NCBI RefSeq assembly: GCF_016650635.1
Contig: NZ_JAEKFI010000001.1
Coordinates: 558,001-622,000, forward strand
Length of the DNA: 64,000 bases
Source of the DNA: Pseudomonas sp. TH43
GTDB lineage: Bacteria; Pseudomonadota; Gammaproteobacteria; Pseudomonadales; Pseudomonadaceae
Direction of reading: 5' to 3'
The notes beneath the pieces are model-generated. The model was not told where the DNA came from and did not search any database. It worked only from the letters and a program-made list of their open reading frames with translations. The stretch's first letter is position 1. Every line of letters starts with the position of its first letter. Shown piece by piece: positions 1-8,567 of this stretch. Both the position numbers and the translations under genes were made by a program.

Positions 1-12
1 AAGACCTACATC

Positions 13-300
13 ATGAACCTGAACAAATTGCTGCCACTGATCGCGATCCTGGCGCTGGCCGGTTGCGCTACCTCCGAAACAACCTACCTGAACAACGGCG
101 AACAGGGCCTGACCATCGATTGCTCGGGCGAAGCCAATTCCTGGGCTACCTGCTATGAAAAGGCTGACGCCTCCTGCGCAGGCACCGGTTATCGCATCGT
201 TGGCACGGATGGCACCCCCCAGCCAAAGGAAAGCGACAAAACACTGGGTGTCGACGTCGGCAACTACAAGACCCGTAACGTAGTGGTTGTCTGCAAATAG
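13..300 (+). CDS. small secreted lipoprotein, conserved hypothetical
   Basis: The 95-residue product begins with a short basic end, a hydrophobic stretch and the lipobox LAGC at about residues 15-18, so it should be lipidated on Cys18 and exported by Sec/Lsp. The mature part is small and contains further cysteines (DCSG, TCYEK, SCAG, VVCK) that could form disulfides in the periplasm. No catalytic motif is visible. The downstream gene faces it, so it ends its own transcript. The lipobox is seen directly; the function is unknown. Confidence 0.8.
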   Translation: MNLNKLLPLIAILALAGCATSETTYLNNGEQGLTIDCSGEANSWATCYEKADASCAGTGYRIVGTDGTPQPKESDKTLGVDVGNYKTRNVVVVCK

Positions 301-303
301 CGC

Positions 304-534
304 TTACATGTGGATTTCGGCGAACTTGATCCCGAGACCCCGCACGACTTCGATGAGATCGTCGAGCCGATTGAAAGACTCGACCTCGTCGTTATCGTCC
401 ACCAGAAAATAGCTGCGCCCGGCGCTTTTCTTGAAAAACACGATCCATTCCCCGGGATTCGCCGGATTCTGAATCACATGGGTAGCAGAGATCAGGCCCT
501 CTATGTGGCGCTCCCGTACTTGCTCTCGCTTCAT
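304..534 (-). CDS. conserved hypothetical protein, 76 aa
   Basis: A 76-residue acidic cytosolic protein starting MKREQVRERH and ending FAEIHM. A longer reading to 621 is possible, but its extra 29 residues are Cys/Trp-rich and overlap the next gene, so the inner ATG at 534 is preferred. No signal peptide, membrane segment or known motif is visible. The sequence looks like a short pseudomonad protein family, but I cannot name a function. Confidence 0.6.
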   Translation of the reverse strand: MKREQVRERHIEGLISATHVIQNPANPGEWIVFFKKSAGRSYFLVDDNDEVESFNRLDDLIEVVRGLGIKFAEIHM

Positions 535-605
535 CGCGACTCCAGATATGAAAATGCCGCCACAGCACCACTGTGACGGCATTGATGCTGATGACCAACA
601 GTCTA

Positions 606-962
606 TCAGCCGGAAATACACGCGTTGGCCGCGTTACGCACATCCCGCGGGCGTACGGGTACGTTGGACATGCGCTCATGCAGCTTGATGCTGCTGCCGC
701 CTGAGCGATCTTCGATATCAAAAACGGCGGCGGGCCCCGAGGACAGTTTCCCCGGAACGATTACCCGAACCCCATCCTTGTGCGGCTGCATCTGCAAGGC
801 GCCGCGGCTGTCCGCGAGCTTTTCAGTCAGGCACTGCGCATATTCTTGGGGCTTCTTGCCGGAGATCACGCTCATGGTCGGCAGCGTCTCATTGATTTCG
901 GAAACACTCGCGCAACCACCCAAAGCCAGAACCAACGACACACACACCACACCCCACTTCAT
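606..962 (-). CDS. lipoprotein, conserved hypothetical
   Basis: The 118-residue product has a clear type II signal: MKWG, a hydrophobic run, then LGGC at about residues 14-17. The mature domain has a KPQEYAQCL segment followed by alternating hydrophobic and polar stretches, like small outer-membrane lipoproteins of pseudomonads. It resembles the prophage lipoprotein at 29505-29846 in outline (a PKAIALCV or PQEYAQCL helix, then a VIVPGK-like strand), which may reflect a shared fold. Function is unknown. Confidence 0.75.
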   Translation of the reverse strand: MKWGVVCVSLVLALGGCASVSEINETLPTMSVISGKKPQEYAQCLTEKLADSRGALQMQPHKDGVRVIVPGKLSSGPAAVFDIEDRSGGSSIKLHERMSNVPVRPRDVRNAANACISG

Positions 963-1173
963 ACAAAACCTCCGTTAAAGACCGTCCGACAGCACAAATG
1001 CCGTTTTTCTCCGGGGCCTTCTGCATTTAACCCGCATCCGATTGCGAATATCTGTTCAAAATTGTCAAACCAACGCCCGACGGCCAGATAATAACCCGTG
1101 CGGGCTGATAAACTGCGCCCAATCGACAAGCTATCGTTTTGATTTTGTAGAAAAAGCCCTTCTGGAGGCGCCC

Positions 1174-1476
1174 ATGAAATTTATTCACCAGCGCGAGCAC
1201 CTCAACGAAGACGACATCGTCGTCATCCAATGCTCGCAAATGTGCAACATCCGTCTGATGAACGACGCCAACTTCCGCAGCTTTAAAAATGGCGGTCGCC
1301 ATACCTATCACGGCGGCGCTTTCGACACGTTCCCGGCCCGTATCACCGCGCCGAGCACTGGTTTTTGGAACATCACCATCGACACCGTCAACCGTCGCCC
1401 GATCAGCGTTACACGCAAACCGACATTGACCCATTCGATCAAGATCATCCGCCGCTCCAGCACCAAACTCAGCTGA
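1174..1476 (+). CDS. DUF1883-family protein
   Basis: Encodes 100 residues. The ATG at 1174 follows a good ribosome site (TGGAGG about 8 nt upstream); the reading upstream of it is non-coding. The sequence MKFIHQRE...EDDIVVIQCSQMCNIRLM, followed by the Gly/His-rich segment GGRHTYHGGAF and an IRRS tail, matches my memory of the DUF1883 family, a short domain sometimes fused to TIR domains. No enzyme residues can be assigned. It is followed 28 nt later by another small gene, probably co-transcribed. Confidence 0.65.
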   Translation: MKFIHQREHLNEDDIVVIQCSQMCNIRLMNDANFRSFKNGGRHTYHGGAFDTFPARITAPSTGFWNITIDTVNRRPISVTRKPTLTHSIKIIRRSSTKLS

Positions 1477-1504
1477 GCCGCTCCGCCCATTCAGACAGGT
1501 AAGC

Positions 1505-1678
1505 ATGACCGTGGCCCAAACGACCAAATACGTCATCAAGTACAAGCTAAACGGTGAGCGCCGCTTCGAGTTCGCGCAACTGGTAGACGGCACCGAGGCA
1601 GAAGCCGAGGCCGAGCTCGCCAAACTTCATGATGCACAAGATGTGATCAGCGATATTGCTGTCAGCAAAGCCCTGTAA
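1505..1678 (+). CDS. small conserved hypothetical protein, 57 aa
   Basis: A short reading frame from ATG 1505 to TAA 1676-1678: MTVAQTTKYVIKYKLNGERR, then an acidic Glu/Ala-rich helix (TEAEAEAELA) and a short hydrophobic end. It has typical Pseudomonas codon choice and sits 28 nt after the DUF1883 gene. It is too short for domain assignment. The composition (two strands then a helix) suggests a small folded cytosolic protein. Function is unknown. Confidence 0.6.
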   Translation: MTVAQTTKYVIKYKLNGERRFEFAQLVDGTEAEAEAELAKLHDAQDVISDIAVSKAL

Positions 1679-1770
1679 CACCCGCCAGGAATTCGACCGC
1701 AAGCGGCGGAGTGTTCTGCCGCTACGCACTGCCCAGAATGACCACCTCGACCTTGAGTCAAGGAGTCAGC

Positions 1771-2481
1771 ATGTCGATGTCCCCTGCCCGGCTGGAAACG
1801 CTCGATTGGGCAAACCTGGAACAACAGTTGGATGAGCACGGCTGCGTCATCATTCGCTCGCTGCTGCTGGGCGAAAGCTGTGATCGCTTGAGCGCGTTGT
1901 ATCCGCAGACCGAACCGTTTCGCTCGCAGGTCATCATGAGCCGTCACGGGTTCGGTCGTGGCGAATACAAATATTTCCGCTATCCATTGCCCGCTGCAGT
2001 TGAACGTCTGCGCACAGCCCTGTATCCACGCCTGGTGCCGTTGGCGAATCGCTGGTACGAACGGATGAGTTTGCCCACCCGCTTCCCCGCAACCCACGCC
2101 GAGTTTATGCAGCGCTGTCATGCAGCTGGACAGTTGCGCCCAACGCCGCTGTTATTGCAGTACGGCCCGCAGGACTACAACTGTCTGCATCAGGACTTGT
2201 ACGGCGAATCAGTCTTTCCGCTACAAGTGGCGATTCTGCTGTCGGAACCCGGGCAGGACTTTACCGGCGGCGAGTTGGTGCTGACCGAGCAGCGCCCGCG
2301 CATGCAGTCCCGCCCACACGTGCTGGACCTGAAGAAAGGCGATGCGGTGATTTTCGCGGTGAACCAGCGCCCGGTCAAAGGCACGCGCGGCGACTATCGG
2401 GTGACCATGCGTCACGGCGTGAGTCGCCTGCACAGTGGAAATCGGCATACCCTAGGCATCATCTTTCACGACGCTTCATGA
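1771..2481 (+). CDS. 2OG-Fe(II) oxygenase family protein
   Basis: A 236-residue dioxygenase of the 2-oxoglutarate/Fe(II) type. ATG 1771 is chosen because AAGGAG lies 7 nt upstream; two earlier in-frame starts have no such site. The iron ligands are visible as H140 and D142 in LHQD, with a distal His near 215 (RHGVSRL) and Arg225 as the likely 2OG anchor. The stop overlaps the start of alkB by 4 nt (ATGA), so the two are translationally coupled. With ada following, the group looks like an alkylation-response cluster. The exact substrate is unknown. Confidence 0.8.
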   Translation: MSMSPARLETLDWANLEQQLDEHGCVIIRSLLLGESCDRLSALYPQTEPFRSQVIMSRHGFGRGEYKYFRYPLPAAVERLRTALYPRLVPLANRWYERMSLPTRFPATHAEFMQRCHAAGQLRPTPLLLQYGPQDYNCLHQDLYGESVFPLQVAILLSEPGQDFTGGELVLTEQRPRMQSRPHVLDLKKGDAVIFAVNQRPVKGTRGDYRVTMRHGVSRLHSGNRHTLGIIFHDAS

Positions 2482-3152
2482 CGACCATGCAACCGAGCCA
2501 TTTCGATTTGTTCGCCGACCACGAACCCGAGCAACAACCGCGTGCCGAGCAAATTGGCGAGCAGTCGTGGCTGCTGCGCGGCTTTGCCCTGCCGGTGATC
2601 GAGCAACTGTTACCCGCGCTGGAGGCGATTTTGCTCGCAGCCCCCTTGCGTCACATGATGACGCCGGGCGGCTTCAGCATGTCGGTCGGTACCAGCAGTT
2701 GTGGGGCGCTGGGCTGGATTACAGATCGCAACGGCTATCGCTATTCAAGTGTCGATCCACTGAGCGGATTACCCTGGCCGGCGTTGCCGCCGGTGTTTGC
2801 CGAGCTGGCACATTCGGCGGCGGCACGAGCAGGCTTTGCCGGATTCAACGCCGACTCCTGCCTGATAAACCGATACGTCCCCGGCGCCAAGATGTCATTG
2901 CATCAAGACAAAGACGAAAAAGCCTACACAGCACCGATCGTTTCGCTGTCGCTTGGGTTACCGGCGATATTTCTGTTTGGCGGTTTCAATCGTAGCGACA
3001 AAAGCCAGCGTATTGCGCTGCTGCATGGCGATATGGTGATCTGGGGCGGAGTTGACCGCTTGCGCTTCCATGGCGTGTTGCCGATCAAGCAAGGTCGGCA
3101 CCCGCGCCTCGGCGAACAGCGGATCAACCTGACATTCCGCGTCGCAGGATAG
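2478..3152 (+). CDS. alkB: DNA oxidative demethylase AlkB
   Basis: The 224-residue product carries the AlkB signature set: H142 and D144 (LHQDKDE), H199 (RFHGV) as third iron ligand, and R215 and R221 (RINLTFR) for 2-oxoglutarate and substrate. The segment GWITDRNGYRYS matches the nucleotide-recognition lid of AlkB. The enzyme oxidatively removes 1-methyladenine and 3-methylcytosine lesions. It overlaps the upstream oxygenase gene by 4 nt and is followed by ada about 100 nt later, the classic partner. Confidence 0.92.
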   Translation: MTTMQPSHFDLFADHEPEQQPRAEQIGEQSWLLRGFALPVIEQLLPALEAILLAAPLRHMMTPGGFSMSVGTSSCGALGWITDRNGYRYSSVDPLSGLPWPALPPVFAELAHSAAARAGFAGFNADSCLINRYVPGAKMSLHQDKDEKAYTAPIVSLSLGLPAIFLFGGFNRSDKSQRIALLHGDMVIWGGVDRLRFHGVLPIKQGRHPRLGEQRINLTFRVAG

Positions 3153-3253
3153 ATCGCAAAAGGATCACTGGCAGAGTTTGACCGCAAGGCCCGGAGTGTT
3201 GCGACCCGCGCTGCTGGTTAACCTGAATCAAACAGGCCAACGGACCACCCCTC

Positions 3254-4318
3254 ATGAAAACGCTTTCGACCACCCTCAACATCGAAGACGATCCACGCTG
3301 GGCCGCCGTGATTGCGCGGGATCCTCGGGCGGACGGACAGTTTGTCTACGCCGTAAAAACCACCGGCATCTATTGCCGTCCGAGCAGCCTGGCACGCTTG
3401 CCGAAACCGCAGAACGTCGAGTTTTTCAACACCGCCGAACAAGCGGAGGCAGCGGGTTACCGGCCGAGCAAGCGCGCCGGCAAGGACCAAAGTGAGGTGG
3501 CGGCGCAGCACGCCGCAATCGTGGCAACGGCGTGCCGCCAGATCGAATCTGCCGAGACGTTGCCAGCGCTCAATCAACTGGCGGAAACCGCCCGACTGAG
3601 CCCGTTTCACTTCCACCGTATATTCAAAGCCGCCACCGGCCTGACACCCAAAGGCTATGCCGCAGCCCAGCGCTCGCGCAAAGTGCGCGAACGCCTGGCT
3701 GACGGTGGCTCCGTGACAGACGCGTTGTATGACGCTGGGTTCAACTCCAACAGCCGCTTCTACGAAGCTGCCGATCAATTGCTGGGCATGAAACCGGGTG
3801 ACTATCGCGCTGCCGGGCAAAACAACGACATTCGTTTCGCCGTCGGGCAATGCTCGCTCGGGGCTATTCTGGTGGCGCAAAGCGAACGCGGGGTGTGTGC
3901 AATTCTGCTGGGTGATGATCCGCATCAACTGGTCTGTGATCTTCAGGATCAGTTCCGTAAAGCCAACCTGATCGGCGCCGATGATGGCTTCGAACAATTG
4001 ATTGCCAAAGTCGTGGGGTTTGTCGAAGCACCGGCCATTGGCCTGGATTTGCCATTGGATGTCCGCGGCACGGCATTTCAGGAACGCGTGTGGCAGGCGC
4101 TGCGGGAAATCCCCGCCGGCAGCACCGCCAGTTACGCCGACATTGCCCAACGCATCGGCGCCCCAACGTCCATGCGTGCCGTAGCCCAGGCTTGCGGAGC
4201 CAATCGACTGGCAGTCGCGATCCCCTGCCATCGCGTGGTGCGCAGCGACGGTAATCTTAGTGGCTATCGCTGGGGGGTTGAGCGCAAACGTCAGTTGCTT
4301 GAGCGCGAGCTGACTTAG
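3254..4318 (+). CDS. ada: Ada-type O6-methylguanine-DNA methyltransferase/regulator with degenerate zinc sensor
   Basis: A 354-residue protein with the Ada layout: N-terminal Ada_Zn-like domain (about 10-80), AraC-type helix-turn-helix (about 85-185), and C-terminal methyltransferase with PCHR (C325), the acceptor for O6-methylguanine. The odd point is the N-terminal domain. Of the four zinc cysteines of E. coli Ada, only C41 (CRPSS) is kept; the others are S45, S72 and A75 (PSKRAG). The methylphosphotriester-sensing switch is therefore probably lost or altered, while the repair site is intact. It follows alkB. Confidence 0.88.
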   Translation: MKTLSTTLNIEDDPRWAAVIARDPRADGQFVYAVKTTGIYCRPSSLARLPKPQNVEFFNTAEQAEAAGYRPSKRAGKDQSEVAAQHAAIVATACRQIESAETLPALNQLAETARLSPFHFHRIFKAATGLTPKGYAAAQRSRKVRERLADGGSVTDALYDAGFNSNSRFYEAADQLLGMKPGDYRAAGQNNDIRFAVGQCSLGAILVAQSERGVCAILLGDDPHQLVCDLQDQFRKANLIGADDGFEQLIAKVVGFVEAPAIGLDLPLDVRGTAFQERVWQALREIPAGSTASYADIAQRIGAPTSMRAVAQACGANRLAVAIPCHRVVRSDGNLSGYRWGVERKRQLLERELT

Positions 4319-4773
4319 CGGATGCCGATATGGATCGCGACTGACTCGGGACCTGTGTAGGTTTCGAAATCAGTCGCGTAGCGGCGCTGAATCTGCGGGT
4401 TTTCCTCGAAGAACGTCCAGACTTTCCCCCAGGTGGCGATTACTGCGTCAGGCAGCGGCCCCTGCGCTTCGAACACCAGATAGTCGCCCGCTTCAATGGT
4501 GACTGACTGAAAATCCGCAGAGGCCTCGTCCACCGCGACACCCGCGATGACATCGAAATGCCCGGAGGCATCGGACTCGTAAGCCGAATACACGCCGTAA
4601 ACCGGAGAATCGGCGCGCTTGCCTTGAATACTCTCGGTAAATCCCTTGCCGAAAAACTCCCCCCACATCGAGCCGATCTTCGCCGTCTCAGGATTGTGTT
4701 CCGCCGCATTGGTCGTGCGCACGCTCAGACCGGACACCGTGAACGCATTGATCTGCTGCCGTTTCAAGTCCAT
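4315..4773 (-). CDS. GyrI-like / AraC effector-binding domain protein
   Basis: A 152-residue stand-alone effector-binding domain. ATG 4773 is preferred over 4821 because AGGGAG lies upstream. The patterns QQINAFTVSGLSVRT, IGSMWGEFFGK, VYGVYSAYES and AGDYLVFEAQGPLPDAV are typical of the GyrI/BmrR-C fold (two SHS2 repeats that bind small hydrophobic ligands). There is no DNA-binding domain. It converges with ada, overlapping its end by 4 nt. Likely a small-molecule binding or hydrolase-like protein; the ligand is unknown. Confidence 0.72.
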   Translation of the reverse strand: MDLKRQQINAFTVSGLSVRTTNAAEHNPETAKIGSMWGEFFGKGFTESIQGKRADSPVYGVYSAYESDASGHFDVIAGVAVDEASADFQSVTIEAGDYLVFEAQGPLPDAVIATWGKVWTFFEENPQIQRRYATDFETYTGPESVAIHIGIR

Positions 4774-4835
4774 CGAAAGTTTCGCTCCCTGCCGATTGAG
4801 GGCGCCTGCGTAGCGCCGCAATGGCGCTCACTTTG

Positions 4836-5819
4836 TCAGCGATTGACGTCGACCACAACCCGTCCGCGCAGCTGTCCGGCAAGCAATTTTGACGCTGCGC
4901 CGACGGCTTCGCTCAAGGCGATTTCGTGACTGATCAGTGACAACAGGGCGAAGTCCAGATCCTTGGCCAAACGATCCCAGGCTTGCAAACGACGCGCTTT
5001 AGGCTGAGTCACGCTATTAATGCCAGCCAACGTGACGCCGCGCAAAATGAAGGGCGCCACGGAAGCAGGAAAATCCATGCCTTGTGCCAGACCACAGGCG
5101 GCGACGGTGCCTTCTGCACGGGTACTCGCGCAGGCATTCGCCAATGTGTGACTGCCGACAGAGTCAATCACCGCCGCCCAACGCTCCTTGGCTAAGGGCT
5201 TGCCCGGCTCGGACAACGTGGCGCGGTCAATGATTTCGGCGGCACCCAACTGCGTCAGATACTCATGCTCTGCCACTCGCCCCGTCGACGCCACCACGCG
5301 ATAGCCGAGTTTACTAAGCAACGCGATCGCAAAGCTGCCGACACCGCCATTGGCGCCCGTAACCAGCACCTCGCCCTGTTCTGGCGTCACGCCATTGCGC
5401 TCCAGCGCCAGAATACACAGCATTGCCGTGTAACCCGCGGTGCCGATGGCCATGGCTTGGGCCGCGGTGAAGGCTTTGGGCAACGGGATAAGCCAGTCGC
5501 CATTGAGTCGAGCTTTTTGTGCGAGGCCGCCCCAATGCGACTCACCGACGCCCCAACCATTAAGCAGCACTTGATCGCCGACTTTATAGTCGGGATGCGA
5601 ACTGACTTCGACAGTCCCCGCCAGATCGATCCCCGGTACCATCGGAAACTTGCGCACGACAGGACTGCTGCCGGTAATCGCCAGACCGTCCTTGAAATTC
5701 AGCGTGCTGTAAGCAACTCGCACCGTTACATCGCCCTCCGGCAACTGATCTTCGTTGATCCGCTGCAGTTCGGTGCGATAACCGCTGTCGTCTTTGTTGA
5801 TCACAATGGCGTTGAACAT
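4836..5819 (-). CDS. acuI: AcuI/YhdH-family acrylyl-CoA reductase-like quinone oxidoreductase
   Basis: A 327-residue medium-chain dehydrogenase/reductase. The start at 5819 gives [10 protein letters not shown], the usual N-terminus of the family. An NADPH-binding Rossmann segment is visible as [17 protein letters not shown], and [10 protein letters not shown] and [11 protein letters not shown] are AcuI/YhdH hallmarks. No zinc ligands are present, as expected for this branch. Family members reduce acryloyl-CoA to propionyl-CoA; the substrate here is inferred from family. The gene stands alone. Confidence 0.82.
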   Translation of the reverse strand: MFNAIVINKDDSGYRTELQRINEDQLPEGDVTVRVAYSTLNFKDGLAITGSSPVVRKFPMVPGIDLAGTVEVSSHPDYKVGDQVLLNGWGVGESHWGGLAQKARLNGDWLIPLPKAFTAAQAMAIGTAGYTAMLCILALERNGVTPEQGEVLVTGANGGVGSFAIALLSKLGYRVVASTGRVAEHEYLTQLGAAEIIDRATLSEPGKPLAKERWAAVIDSVGSHTLANACASTRAEGTVAACGLAQGMDFPASVAPFILRGVTLAGINSVTQPKARRLQAWDRLAKDLDFALLSLISHEIALSEAVGAASKLLAGQLRGRVVVDVNR

Positions 5820-6007
5820 GATGGCCTCGCATGACGGTTTTTCAGAATATCGTGCCTTGAAATACCACATCGCAACACATTGCCACACTCGACTTTGCGC
5901 CAATCCGCGAATCGGCCGGGTATTTCCATGGCGGGCGACTATGCTTTTTCGACTGCCGTAAGTTCGCGATTATTCCTCATGAAAACGGCCTGTCGATGGA
6001 GCTGACG

Positions 6008-8458
6008 ATGTCTTACCCCCGTGCGTTGTTTGTGATGTTGATGCTGTGTTTTTTGACAGTTGGCAACGCGTGGGCGGCGACCGCCCCGAAGACGGCTGAT
6101 GCTGCGCCGAGCGAACCGACATGGCCGCAAGTCATCACCAGCGGCAAGTCGAAATTGACGGTGTATCAACCGCAACTCGACAGTTGGGATGGCTACACCT
6201 TGAACGCCCGCGCTGCCGTCGAAGCGACCGGCGCCGATGGCAAGTCCACCTTCGGGATTGTTCAATTCAGTGCCCACACCCTGGTCGACAAGGCCACTCG
6301 CTGGGTCGCGCTTGACCAGTACCAAATCGTCAAAGCCGATTTCCCGGCAGACGCCAGTCAGTCCGAGACCTGGCTCGCAGCCCTGCAAAAGGATGCTCAA
6401 AGCCGCAAGAAAACCATATCGCTGGATCAGCTGGAAGCGGCAGTCGGCGTTCTCTCGGCCGAACAAAAGGCCGACGGCGCGCCCCTGGAAAACACACCGC
6501 CGACCATCATTCACTCCGATGTTCCGGCATTGCTGGTATATGTCGACGGCGAAGCAACCTATCGCCCCGTCGAAGGCACCGATTTGCAGCGGGTCATCAA
6601 CACGCGTCCGCTGCTACTCAAAGATGCACAGGGCAAACACTACCTGCACGTCTTCGATGGCTGGATGGTTGCCGATCAGTTGAACGGTGACTACGCCCGC
6701 CTGCCCTCGCCCCCCGCCGATCTGGAGCAAGCCAAACAGATCGCGATCAAGAGCCGGCAAGTCGACCTGCTGACCGGTCAAAGCGATCCGAAAGACAAGG
6801 TTCCCAGCCTGGCCAAACCGCCTCAGCCAAAAATTTTCGTCGCCACTACGCCGACCGAGTTGATTGTTACTGACGGTGCAGTGCAATGGTTGCCGATTCA
6901 GGGCACCAGCCTGTTGTACGTGAGCAACACCACCGGGCACATTTTCAAGGAAATAGGCGATCAGAACAGTTACGTGCTGATCTCCGGGCGCTGGTTTCGC
7001 GCCAGCGACATGAATGGCCCGTGGACGTTTACCCCGGCGGACAAGCTGCCCGCAGACTTTGCCAATATCCCGGACGACAGTCCGAAAGAGAACGTCAAAG
7101 CCTCGGTGGCCGGCACCCCGCAGGCCAGGGAAGCCGCCATCGCCGCGACGATTCCACAGACTTCGGCGATCAAGAAAAGCGCGGTGAAGATGACTGCGCC
7201 AGAGTTCGATGGCGAACCGCAACTCAAAGCCATCAACAGCACGCCATTGCAATACGTGGTCAACAGCGCCACACCGATTATCCGCGTCGACAACGACAAC
7301 TGGTACGCGGTTGAAAACGGTATCTGGTTCACCGCCACCACCGTGAACGGCCCATGGAGTGTGGCCAGTTCCGTGCCCGCGGTGATCTACTCGATTCCGC
7401 CCAGCTCGCCCATGCATTACCTCACTTACGTCAAAGTCTACGAGTCCAGCGGCGACACCGTGGTGGTCGGTTACACGCCCGGTTACCAGGGTTCGAATCT
7501 CGATCCGGCCACCGGCGTCGTGGTTTATGGCACCGGTTATCCGTACTCGCCGTGGGTGGGCAGTGTCTGGTACGGGCCGCCCGTGACTTACGGTTTTGGC
7601 GTCGCCATGCGCTACACGCCGTGGACCGGTTGGACATTCGGTTTCGGCTTCGGCTGGAGTTGGGGCGGCAGCACTGCTGCGATGGGGTGGGGCTGGGGCG
7701 CGTATCCGTGGTGGGGTAACTACGGCTGGGGTTATGCCTGGGGCCCGCACTTGTATCCTGCGCCACTGGCGTGGGGCGGCGCGGCTTACGGTTATCACGG
7801 TGGCGCTGTAGCCTGGGGCCCCGGGGGTTGGGCGGGTACCACCGGCAACATTTACCATCAATGGGGAGACCGCGCCACCGTCAGCCGCTATGGCGCCGGT
7901 TACAACGCCTGGACGGGGAATCGTTGGGCCGGTCAGGTCGGCTCTTCCTACAACTCGCGTACCGGGGTTGCCGCTGCCGGGCAACGCGGCGCGGTACACA
8001 ACGTCTACACCGGTAACTACGCCGCCGGGCGCAGCGGCACGGTGGTCGGCCCGAACGGTGGCGCAATTGCCGGCAGTCAAGTCACCGCAGGCAATGTGCG
8101 CAACGGCACGCAAGTGACCGCCAATCGCGGCGCGGTCTACAACCCCAACACTGGCAACACCACGCAATACGGCGGTGTTCGCGGGCGCAACAGCGCTGCT
8201 GCGCACGTCGGTGACAACGTTTATGCAGGCCACGACGGCAATGTCTACAAGAAGACCGACAGTGGCTGGCAATCGATGGTCGGGGGCGGCGCGACACGAA
8301 CTGCCCCCATCAACAACAACGCGCAATTGCAGAACCTCAACCGTGAATCCGCTGCGCGCAATATGGGTAACCAGCGCACCAACAACTTTCACAACTCCTC
8401 GCAATTCATGAACCATTCGTTTGGAGGAGGTGGTGGTGGCGGATTTCACCGACGCTGA
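6008..8458 (+). CDS. large secreted Gly/Trp/Tyr-rich repeat protein
   Basis: About 816 residues with an N-terminal Sec signal peptide ending near GNAWAA. ATG 6008 is favoured by GGAG six nt upstream. The middle holds three degenerate copies of a beta-rich unit with a G-W-F/M-A...NG(P)W/DY pattern (about residues 170-245, 275-345, 400-450). A Gly/Trp/Tyr-rich stretch follows (about 490-620), then YN-x-x-TG-type repeats (YNAWTGN, YNSRTGV, HNVYTGN, YNPNTGN) and a polyglycine tail. I recall relatives annotated as carbohydrate-binding family V/XII in Pseudomonas, but no binding site is provable here. Probably periplasmic or surface-associated. Confidence 0.75.
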   Translation: MSYPRALFVMLMLCFLTVGNAWAATAPKTADAAPSEPTWPQVITSGKSKLTVYQPQLDSWDGYTLNARAAVEATGADGKSTFGIVQFSAHTLVDKATRWVALDQYQIVKADFPADASQSETWLAALQKDAQSRKKTISLDQLEAAVGVLSAEQKADGAPLENTPPTIIHSDVPALLVYVDGEATYRPVEGTDLQRVINTRPLLLKDAQGKHYLHVFDGWMVADQLNGDYARLPSPPADLEQAKQIAIKSRQVDLLTGQSDPKDKVPSLAKPPQPKIFVATTPTELIVTDGAVQWLPIQGTSLLYVSNTTGHIFKEIGDQNSYVLISGRWFRASDMNGPWTFTPADKLPADFANIPDDSPKENVKASVAGTPQAREAAIAATIPQTSAIKKSAVKMTAPEFDGEPQLKAINSTPLQYVVNSATPIIRVDNDNWYAVENGIWFTATTVNGPWSVASSVPAVIYSIPPSSPMHYLTYVKVYESSGDTVVVGYTPGYQGSNLDPATGVVVYGTGYPYSPWVGSVWYGPPVTYGFGVAMRYTPWTGWTFGFGFGWSWGGSTAAMGWGWGAYPWWGNYGWGYAWGPHLYPAPLAWGGAAYGYHGGAVAWGPGGWAGTTGNIYHQWGDRATVSRYGAGYNAWTGNRWAGQVGSSYNSRTGVAAAGQRGAVHNVYTGNYAAGRSGTVVGPNGGAIAGSQVTAGNVRNGTQVTANRGAVYNPNTGNTTQYGGVRGRNSAAAHVGDNVYAGHDGNVYKKTDSGWQSMVGGGATRTAPINNNAQLQNLNRESAARNMGNQRTNNFHNSSQFMNHSFGGGGGGGFHRR

Positions 8459-8567
8459 AAACCTGAACAAGCGGTTCTGAATTTCGAACTGGCTCTGGGT
8501 CCGGTTTTGCTGTTAAAAAACCGGCTCTGCCGTCCCTGCCCGTTTTGTTGTTCGGAGAACCGCTGTC

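Noticed and set aside
6614..8470. A 618-codon minus-strand frame opposite the large secreted protein
   Set aside because: Val/Arg/Gly-biased shadow of a repeat-rich gene with signal peptide. No ribosome site or domain.
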